Positions 6,558 through 12,330 of a DNA stretch of 12,330 nt are shown one piece after another. This DNA comes from Rhodospirillaceae bacterium. Its GTDB lineage: Bacteria > Pseudomonadota > Alphaproteobacteria > UBA11136. The notes under the pieces were generated by a model that did no database searches, was not told where the DNA came from, and saw only the letters and a list, made by a program, of their open reading frames with translations. Position numbers and translations under genes: made by a program. The DNA lies in contig JABJES010000144.1 in the NCBI GenBank assembly GCA_018663165.1, forward strand, positions 1 to 12,330, read 5' to 3'. Each line of letters begins with the position of its first letter. Position 1 is the stretch's first letter.

Positions 6558-6783
6558 ATATCTGATCTACCTAAATTATTTAAAGCGTATCCCAGGCGCA
6601 AGAAGCAGGGAATTACCACATGTTTTATTTGGCATCAACAGCGGGATTTTCAAGTCTCCTGATGACGCTATAGACTGCAATCTGTGGCTGTTTAAAGCTT
6701 ATAGGGAGAATAGTTAAGATTAAGCGTATATTTATCATCTAAGCCTATATGTAGCTTTGAATGAATAGAAAGGACCAATCCCT
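6558..6783. promoter_or_regulatory. Divergent intergenic region between receiver gene and diguanylate cyclase gene
   Basis: This 226-base AT-richer interval must hold promoters for both genes, but no hexamer pair is convincing. The octamer AAGCGTAT occurs twice in the same orientation (6583-6590 and 6722-6729), each on the side of one gene. An eight-codon ORF starts at 6761 and overlaps the cyclase start. AAAGGA (6769-6774) is the cyclase ribosome site. Confidence 0.4.
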
Positions 6784-8124
6784 TTGAAGCGGCTTGATTT
6801 CCTCGCCCAGCTTTCCCGCCTGTCTTTGCTCCGGCGCTATGAGTTCGGTCTGTTTATGATTGTTGCGCCGATGGCGGCGGTGGTGATCGCCGGTTTTTTC
6901 TATGTTTATATGCCGATGGTCGCGGCGACGGATTCCCTTCTCCACACAGTGAGAAATGAACTGGACCAGGTGGTCGAGCTTCAGATCAAAATTATCCAGA
7001 ACGCGATGCCGGTGAACGACTATCTCATCCACGGTAAAAAATATGAACTCGATAATTTCCGTTCCCAGAGCCAGGCAGTCGAGGAGATATTCAGAATAAT
7101 TCGTAAGGAACTTTCCCAGGAACAAGAGCGACTTCTGATCGATCAAGCTTCGAAAAGCTGGCAAAAGGCCCGGGGCCTTGGCGAGGGAATACTCGGTATT
7201 GCCAACCCTGTCGGCAATGTCCTGGGCGCTGAGATGATGGAGATTTTTGATCAGGAAATCGAAAAGAGCGTGTCCATCATTTCTCAGATTGATGAAATAT
7301 CGCATCTGAAAATCGACCAGACCCTGGTTGATCTCTCAAACCGTAATCAAGCCTCCATTCTGGTTATAGGGATCGGGTTTCTGGTCGCTCTGGGCCTTGC
7401 CGTGGGTTCTGGTGTCGCTTTTGTCATCACCGTCATTACCCCCCTGCGGCGGCTTTCCGAGGTGGCGACAGAAATGGGCCAGGGAAATCTTTCCATCCGC
7501 ATGAAAGTTATCGGAACCGATGAGATCGGACAGCTTGCCCATGTGATGAACAATATGGCCCTGCAGTTGGATCTTGACCGGCGTGTTCTGGAGGAAATTG
7601 CGACCCAGGACGCTCTGACGGGGCTTTATAACCGGCGCAGTTTCGACGAGCGGATGGTTGAGGAATTAGGCCGCTCAAAACGGTTCAGCCATCCCTGTTC
7701 CCTGTTGATGATGGATCTCGACCATTTCAAGAATGTTAATGATACCTTTGGCCATCAGGCTGGCGATAAAATTCTAAAAGACGTGTCGGTCCTTATTCGT
7801 GGTCGCGCCAGGGCTCAGGATTTCATTGCCCGATACGGTGGTGAGGAGATGACCGCCATCCTTCCGGAAACGCCCTTTGATGCCGCCCTTTACTTTGCCG
7901 AACAATTGCGCGAACTGATCGATACATACCCCTTTCGGATGGACGGCAAGAAAATTCCGGTCACCATCAGCATTGGCGTGGCGACCTATCCTGAACATGG
8001 CATTGAAGTTAAGGATATCATCGGCAAGGCCGACGAGGCCCTCTATGAAGCCAAGGGGACTGGCCGCAACCGGGTCTGTGGGCCTAAAGACACGCTGGAC
8101 CTTAAGGCCACCGGTCAGGGCTGA
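6784..8124 (+). CDS. Membrane-bound diguanylate cyclase with HAMP and GGDEF domains
   Basis: The 446-aa product makes cyclic di-GMP from two GTP. The start is TTG 6784: AAAGGA lies nine bases upstream, and the next in-frame ATG falls inside the first membrane segment. Domains in order are TM1 about residues 22-43, a helical periplasmic sensor about 44-188 resembling four-helix-bundle sensor domains, TM2 about 190-218, HAMP about 219-268 and GGDEF about 272-436. The metal-binding D311 lies in MMDLDHFKNVND. The A-site is G352-G-E-E-M356, an active-type variant of GGDEF/GGEEF. The inhibitory I-site R343-A-Q-D346 is intact, so product feedback is expected. The stop overlaps the end of the convergent transporter gene by ten bases. 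The sensed signal is unknown. Confidence 0.94.
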   Translation: MKRLDFLAQLSRLSLLRRYEFGLFMIVAPMAAVVIAGFFYVYMPMVAATDSLLHTVRNELDQVVELQIKIIQNAMPVNDYLIHGKKYELDNFRSQSQAVEEIFRIIRKELSQEQERLLIDQASKSWQKARGLGEGILGIANPVGNVLGAEMMEIFDQEIEKSVSIISQIDEISHLKIDQTLVDLSNRNQASILVIGIGFLVALGLAVGSGVAFVITVITPLRRLSEVATEMGQGNLSIRMKVIGTDEIGQLAHVMNNMALQLDLDRRVLEEIATQDALTGLYNRRSFDERMVEELGRSKRFSHPCSLLMMDLDHFKNVNDTFGHQAGDKILKDVSVLIRGRARAQDFIARYGGEEMTAILPETPFDAALYFAEQLRELIDTYPFRMDGKKIPVTISIGVATYPEHGIEVKDIIGKADEALYEAKGTGRNRVCGPKDTLDLKATGQG

Positions 8125-9386
8125 AGCGGTTTCTTTGCCGTTTCGGGCATCCTCAACAATACCAGAAGAGACGCTCCCGCAGCGGCCATCAGATAGAAGG
8201 CCGGCGAAAAGTCGTCATGAGTGCGGGAAATCAGATAGACCGCAATCATCGGTGTGGTGCCGCCGAGAATGCCGAGCACCAGATTATAGCCCATGGACAT
8301 GGCGCTGACTCTCACCTTGCTCGGTAAAAGCTCTGCAATGGTGGCCGGATAGACGCCAAAGACCATGGCGATTAAAACCGCGAAGCCGAATTGTCCACTC
8401 AATACCATGGCAAAGCTTTCATGGTGCATCAGGCGGAACAGGGGATAGGCGAAAATTAAAATTCCCAAGGTGCCGGCAATCATCAGGGGCTTGCGGCCGA
8501 TGCGGTCGGACAAGGCACCAAAGCATGGTGCCAATACCAGCAACACCCCCATATTTATGGTGTTGATGTCGAGAGCTTCTGCGGCACCGATATGGACCCG
8601 GTCCTTCATCCAGGTCGCCAGATAGATAAAGATCATGTAAAAGCTCACCGCGTTGACGATGTTTATCCCGGCGATGGTCAGCATCGCCCGCCATTGCTCA
8701 CGAAAGGCGATGATCACCGGTGAATGGGTGACCAGTTCATCGGCAAGGGTTGGCGCAGGTTCCTTAATATGGCGTCGGATATAGAGGCCGATGCCGCCGA
8801 TGCCGATGCCGAGCAGAAAGGGGATGCGCCAGCCCCAGTCATTGACCGCTTGTTCGCTCATCAAATTGGTGATCGTCGCGCCAACGGCGGAGCCCAGCAT
8901 AATCCCGCCGATGGCGCCAAAAATGGCCCAACTGGCCATGAAACCACGGTTGTTCCCTTTGGCGTGTTCAACCAGGAAGGTGATTGAACTGGTATATTCA
9001 CCGCCCACCGAAAGCCCCTGTAAAAGCCTGAGGATGACAAGAACCATGGCGGCCGCCGCGCCCCATTGGGCGTGCCCTGGAAGAAGGCCGATCAGGAAGG
9101 TCGGAATGGCCATCATCGCCACCGAGATGACCAGCGCCTTTTTACGACCCAGCTTGTCGCCGATATGGCCAAAGATGATGCCGCCGAAAGGCCGGGCCAG
9201 GAAGCCGGCGGCGAAGACGCCGAAAGCAGCGATCAGTGACGCCGTCGGATCGTCGGAGGGAAAGAACTGGCGGCCGATGATCGGCGCGAAATAGCCGTAA
9301 ACGGCGAAATCGTACCATTCCATGACGTTGCCGGCGATGCCGGCGATGATCGTCTTGTTACGATCCTTGGCGCTTATATCGGCCAT
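8115..9386 (-). CDS. MHS-family MFS transporter (metabolite:H+ symporter), copy 1
   Basis: The 423-aa product has the 12 membrane segments of the major facilitator superfamily and the marks of its metabolite:H+ symporter branch (ProP, KgtP and ShiA relatives). These are GNVMEWYDF early in TM1 (E23-W-Y-D-F27), motif A GHIGDKLGRKKA at 73-84 between TM2 and TM3, RLLQGLSVGGEY at 120-131 and the second-half motif GALSDRIGRKP at 290-300. It should import a small solute such as an organic acid or betaine with protons across the inner membrane; the substrate cannot be read off. The C-terminal coiled coil of ProP is absent. The start ATG 9386 is preceded by a run of nine G residues at the ribosome site. 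It is the last gene of the probable minus-strand operon and overlaps the cyclase gene tail-to-tail. Confidence 0.9.
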   Translation of the reverse strand: MADISAKDRNKTIIAGIAGNVMEWYDFAVYGYFAPIIGRQFFPSDDPTASLIAAFGVFAAGFLARPFGGIIFGHIGDKLGRKKALVISVAMMAIPTFLIGLLPGHAQWGAAAAMVLVILRLLQGLSVGGEYTSSITFLVEHAKGNNRGFMASWAIFGAIGGIMLGSAVGATITNLMSEQAVNDWGWRIPFLLGIGIGGIGLYIRRHIKEPAPTLADELVTHSPVIIAFREQWRAMLTIAGINIVNAVSFYMIFIYLATWMKDRVHIGAAEALDINTINMGVLLVLAPCFGALSDRIGRKPLMIAGTLGILIFAYPLFRLMHHESFAMVLSGQFGFAVLIAMVFGVYPATIAELLPSKVRVSAMSMGYNLVLGILGGTTPMIAVYLISRTHDDFSPAFYLMAAAGASLLVLLRMPETAKKPLQP

Positions 9387-9391
9387 GACTT

Positions 9392-9400
9392 CCCCCCCCC
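9392..9400 (-). promoter_or_regulatory. Nine-G homopolymer at the ribosome binding site of MHS transporter copy 1
   Basis: On the minus strand a run of nine G residues followed by AAGTC precedes ATG 9386 by five bases. It supplies the Shine-Dalgarno contact, since GGGGGAAG is purine-rich. A homopolymer of this length can change by strand slippage, which would alter spacing or strength of translation. Confidence 0.5.
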
Positions 9401-9436
9401 TTCTCTCTGTTCCGTTTCTTTCCAGTCTGCCGGTCT

Positions 9437-10195
9437 TTAGTTTCCGAGCAGACCTTTCAGGGCCTTTCCGGCTTCTCCGGCGCTCTCGCCAATTGATTCG
9501 GCTCCTTTGGAGATGGTTTTTCCCATATCTCCGAGTTTGGAACTGGCGACGGCGAGGAGGGCTTTTTCTTTCAGGCTGTCAAAGATTTTTTCAGTTACTT
9601 CACCCGGCGTGGCACCGTCACCCTTACCGATGTCCGTGAGGTGAATATCAGGCAGCGGCGCGTTGACCCCCTCATCTCCCAGGGCATCGGCCTTGATACT
9701 GACAGTGCCGTTACGGATGACCAGGGATTCGATGATCAGCTTTGTATCCGGGCCTTGGTCAGCTTTTTCAGCGTTACTTTTATCTTCAGTATGGGCGGCC
9801 ATATAGCTGTCGACATTGCGTTGCAGGGCGTCGAGATTGCTGCCCCCTTCACCCAGTTCATAGGTCAGGTGGGGCGCGTCGATGATGATTGTGTTGACCA
9901 GTACCGTGTCGTCGCCAAGGGTGCCGGTATCCAGCTTTAACGAGATTTCCTTAAATGATATGGCCGACCCGTCACTAAATCCCTTGGGGTTGGCGATCGA
10001 TAGATTTTTGAGCGCCCCGCTGCCCGATTTTGGCGAAACCTCGGCTGAACTTAAGGCCACTTCAGTGCCGATAATCTGTGTGCCGAATGTTTCGATGGCA
10101 GCCTTCAAAATCCTGTCAAAAGACATGAAGAAATAGACGGTGACGATGAGGACAACGCCGAGAATGACGGCGATAATAAGTGGGATGCGTTTCAT
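9437..10195 (-). CDS. AsmA-like periplasmic membrane-anchored protein
   Basis: The 252-aa product begins with a basic MKR and one membrane segment at about residues 5-24, so most of it lies in the periplasm. The body (about 25-125) has the AsmA-type pattern of short beta strands: GTEVALSSAEVSPKSGSGAL, then SIANPKGF, then an ISFKEISLKLD strand and a hydrophobic strand before DAPHLTYEL. A polar linker at about 135-150 precedes a second beta segment (LIIESLVIRNGTVSI) and an amphipathic Gly/Ala/Lys tail ending GLLGN. It is far shorter than full AsmA or TamB, which handle outer-membrane lipid or protein assembly, so only the N-terminal-type module is present. GAAGAG before ATG 10195 serves as ribosome site. 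It sits 30 bases after one transporter and 50 before another, so it is probably cotranscribed; its link to transport is unclear. Confidence 0.65.
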   Translation of the reverse strand: MKRIPLIIAVILGVVLIVTVYFFMSFDRILKAAIETFGTQIIGTEVALSSAEVSPKSGSGALKNLSIANPKGFSDGSAISFKEISLKLDTGTLGDDTVLVNTIIIDAPHLTYELGEGGSNLDALQRNVDSYMAAHTEDKSNAEKADQGPDTKLIIESLVIRNGTVSIKADALGDEGVNAPLPDIHLTDIGKGDGATPGEVTEKIFDSLKEKALLAVASSKLGDMGKTISKGAESIGESAGEAGKALKGLLGN

Positions 10196-10225
10196 GTTTT
10201 CTCTTCTTTCAATTGTTCTTCGACA

Positions 10226-11494
10226 TTACTGCAGGGGTTTGTGGGCGGTTTCCTTGAGGCTGAAAACCACCGCTGTGCTGATTGTGGCGACGACGATCAG
10301 AATATAGGCCGGTGTATAATCATCATGGGTTCTCGACATCAGATATTCGGCGACAAAGGGCGTGGTGCCGCCGAATGCTGCCAGACAGACATTATAAGCC
10401 ACCGAAATCGTTCGCCCTCTCACATTGGCGGGGATAATTTCAACCAGGGTGGCCGGATTTACGCCGTAGGTCATGCCGATCAGGATGGCAAAGCCGACCT
10501 GGCCAATGAGAATATAGAGATCGTTGTTGTGGGTAAGCAGCGACATCAGGGGATATGAGAGAAAGATGACGCCGAGGCCGAGAGTTATCAATACCGGCTT
10601 GCGGCCGATCTTGTCGGAAAGATGCCCGCCGACAAGACCCATAATCGTCAGCACGATCAGACTGACCGTATTGATTTCCAATACCTTGTCTGAAGGCGCA
10701 TGGATGAACTCGGTAAGATAGCTGGTGATATAAACAAACATCAGATAGAAGCCGACATTGGCCATGAGGATAATTCCGCAGATCCGGAACATGTTCCGCC
10801 ACTGGCTCTTAAGGGCATCCAGAAACGAAATTTCATCCTCGGCAAATTCGCTTTCTTCGAGCTCTTTTTCTTCAATGTCCCGGCGCACATAAAGGCCGAC
10901 GAGGCCGATCAGAATGCCGATGAGAAAGGGCACGCGCCAACCCCAATCACCCATCACTTCAGGCGACAATATCGCCGTAAATAAGGCGCCGACGCCTGAG
11001 CCGAGCAGAAAGCCGGAACTGGCCCCAACGGTTGACCAGCTGGCCGTGAAACCGCGTCTGTTTTTAGGCGCGTTTTCGGCCAGAAAAATGATCGAGCCGG
11101 CAAATTCGCCACCGACAGAAAATCCCTGAACCACCCGTAGAATGATGAGTATTACGGCGGCCGAGACGCCGATCTCGGCATAGCCCGGCAGGACACCGAT
11201 CAGGAAGGTGGAAACCCCCATCATGCAGACCGACAGGATCAGAACCGCCTTTCTTCCCGCCTTGTCACTGATATGGCCGAAAAACATGCCACCAAAGGGT
11301 CGCGCCAGATAGCCTGCGGCAAAGACGCCGAAAGCGGCGAGGATAGAGGCGGTTTCATTGTCGGATGGAAAGAACTGTCGCCCGATGATCGGCGCGAAAT
11401 AGCCATAAATGGCGAAATCGTACCATTCGAGAATATTCCCGACGATCCCGGTGGTAATGGTTTTGCGGTTTGCGCCGGGGCTGTCGGTACTCAT
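10226..11494 (-). CDS. MHS-family MFS transporter, copy 2
   Basis: The 422-aa product has the same architecture as copy 1, with an identical FAPIIGRQFFPSD stretch near the N-terminus. Visible marks are E23-W-Y-D-F27, motif A GHISDKAGRKAV at 73-84, RVVQGFSVGGEF at about 120-131 and GGHLSDKIGRKP in the second half. It differs from copy 1 in an acidic central loop (EEKELEESEFAEDE) and is closer to copy 3 there and in TM7, where LMANVGFYLMFVY is shared. It is a proton-coupled importer by family; the substrate is unknown. AGGA lies seven bases before ATG 11494. A nine-residue ORF (MKPFIRIAK) beginning at 11520 ends in an ATGA overlap with this start, which could couple translation. Gaps of 58 and 30 bases to its neighbours support an operon. 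Confidence 0.92.
   Translation of the reverse strand: MSTDSPGANRKTITTGIVGNILEWYDFAIYGYFAPIIGRQFFPSDNETASILAAFGVFAAGYLARPFGGMFFGHISDKAGRKAVLILSVCMMGVSTFLIGVLPGYAEIGVSAAVILIILRVVQGFSVGGEFAGSIIFLAENAPKNRRGFTASWSTVGASSGFLLGSGVGALFTAILSPEVMGDWGWRVPFLIGILIGLVGLYVRRDIEEKELEESEFAEDEISFLDALKSQWRNMFRICGIILMANVGFYLMFVYITSYLTEFIHAPSDKVLEINTVSLIVLTIMGLVGGHLSDKIGRKPVLITLGLGVIFLSYPLMSLLTHNNDLYILIGQVGFAILIGMTYGVNPATLVEIIPANVRGRTISVAYNVCLAAFGGTTPFVAEYLMSRTHDDYTPAYILIVVATISTAVVFSLKETAHKPLQ
10737..10773 (-). repeat. 37-base exact match shared by transporter copies 2 and 3 (first copy)
   Basis: Bases 10737-10773 are identical to 12064-12100. Both encode the same membrane segment (LILMANVGFYLMF on the minus strand). 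Flanking bases diverge immediately, so this is an island of identity within otherwise diverged paralogues. Confidence 0.75.
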
Positions 11495-11552
11495 TTGGCA
11501 ATCCTGATAAAGGGTTTCATTATTGTATCTTCTTTTTAAGGGTTTTTTGCAG

Positions 11553-12330
11553 TTAGGGTAAAGGCTTTCGGGCGGTTTCCTTGATCGTCAGGACGACCAG
11601 AGTGGTTACGGCGGCGACCGCCATAACCATATAGGCCGGGGTCAGGTCGTCATTGGTGCGGTGGATCAGATAGGTGGCGACCAGGGGCGTGGTGCCGCCA
11701 AAAATGGCGAGGCAGGCGTTATAGGCGATCGACAAGGTGCTGCAGCGTATCCGGGCCGGAACCATCTCGACCAGAGCCGCCGGATTGACGCCGAAGGAGA
11801 GCCCGATAAGGATGGCAAAACCCATCTGCCCAGCCAGAATCATCCACATATTTTGATGATGGATGAGGGCCATCAGAGGGTAACTAAAGACCAGAAGGCT
11901 GAGAGAAGCGGCCAGCAAAATGGGTCTGCGGCCGAATTTATCCGACAGATAGCCGCCGACCGGGATGAGTAGCAGAATGACGGCGAGACAGAGTGTGTTG
12001 ATCTCAAGGGCTGTCGACATGTCGACATGGATGATCTCACTGAGATAAGTGGTCATATAAACGAACATCAGATAGAAGCCGACATTGGCCATGAGGATAA
12101 GTCCGCCAATGCGTAACATCGTCGGCCATTCGGTCTTTACCGCCGTCAGGGCTGGCGATTCGGTGCGGTCCCTGTCGGTTTCCTCCAGCGGGATTTCTGT
12201 CAGATTGTGGCGGATATACATGCCGACGAAGGCGATTAGAATGCCGACGAGAAAGGGCACTCGCCAGCCCCAGGCGTCGAGCTGCTCCTGGGTCAGCAGG
12301 ATGGCGCAGGCGGCACCGATCCCCGAGCCG
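11553..12330 (-). CDS. MHS-family MFS transporter, copy 3 (N-terminal part outside window)
   Basis: The frame is open from the stop at 11553 through the right edge of the window, giving about 258 C-terminal residues; a full copy would be about 420, so roughly 165 N-terminal residues are missing. Reading in from the edge gives GSGIGAACAILL, then WGWRVPFLVG, matching GSGVGALFTAIL and WGWRVPFLIG of copy 2, so the apparent start at 12260 is internal and not the true start. The motif GGYLSDKFGRRP and the ending RKPLP are kept. TM7 shares LMANVGFYLMFVY with copy 2, and 37 consecutive DNA bases are identical there. It is probably the first visible gene of the operon. Confidence 0.9.
   Translation of the reverse strand, partial: GSGIGAACAILLTQEQLDAWGWRVPFLVGILIAFVGMYIRHNLTEIPLEETDRDRTESPALTAVKTEWPTMLRIGGLILMANVGFYLMFVYMTTYLSEIIHVDMSTALEINTLCLAVILLLIPVGGYLSDKFGRRPILLAASLSLLVFSYPLMALIHHQNMWMILAGQMGFAILIGLSFGVNPAALVEMVPARIRCSTLSIAYNACLAIFGGTTPLVATYLIHRTNDDLTPAYMVMAVAAVTTLVVLTIKETARKPLP
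12064..12100 (-). repeat. 37-base exact match shared by transporter copies 2 and 3 (second copy)
   Basis: This is the partner of 10737-10773, in the same orientation, 1327 bases apart, and in the equivalent position of the paralogous gene. It could serve as a short homology for recombination or reflect gene conversion. Confidence 0.75.

Noticed and set aside
6628..6645. TTTGGCAT as a possible sigma-54 -24 element
   Set aside because: No GC dinucleotide of the -12 element at the required spacing.
8419..9294. Open frames opposite and in other frames of the transporter genes
   Set aside because: They are shadows of strongly supported membrane transporter frames and have no domain features of their own.
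11553..12260. A complete short transporter gene starting at 12260
   Set aside because: The frame continues upstream to the window edge and aligns with the full-length paralogue, so the GTG at 12260 is internal.

Overview
The window looks like chromosomal DNA of an alphaproteobacterium, possibly of the Rhodospirillales type. The basis is moderately GC-rich coding sequence, several MHS-family transporters, a family I inorganic pyrophosphatase, and FNR/FixK-like and CRP-like operator sequences. This placement is inference from style; there is no rRNA or other phylogenetic marker. I see no tRNA, rRNA, insertion sequence, phage gene or CRISPR array.

Layout. Bases 1-144 are the end of a plus-strand gene with a proline-rich then acidic C-terminus. 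A 114-base gap with an FNR/FixK-like box leads into a very large plus-strand gene (259-4365). It encodes an exported, helix-rich protein with about 4.5 tandem two-cysteine repeats, three tandem four-cysteine modules, a Gly/Thr linker and a cysteine-bounded tail. This is the least familiar item in the window. A strong bidirectional terminator (4413-4452) separates it from a convergent small gene (4502-4846, minus) whose product ends in a Cys/His cluster. That gene is divergent from an 86-aa plus-strand gene (5169-5429), and the 322-base interval between them carries a perfect TGTGA-N6-TCACA palindrome and other dyads. Next come ppa (5507-6055, minus) and a stand-alone receiver-domain gene (6153-6557, minus). 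The receiver gene is divergent from a membrane-bound diguanylate cyclase gene (6784-8124, plus).

The last third (8115-12330, minus) is a probable operon. It holds a truncated MHS-type MFS transporter gene at the window edge, a second MHS transporter, a periplasmic AsmA-like protein and a third MHS transporter, with gaps of 30-58 bases and no terminator between them. The three transporters are paralogues, and the two upstream ones are the more similar pair.

How they may work together. The receiver and the cyclase plausibly belong to one signalling locus that sets cyclic di-GMP level. The transporters likely bring in organic acids, betaines or similar solutes with protons. The large secreted protein depends on disulfides if it folds in the periplasm; its role is unknown.
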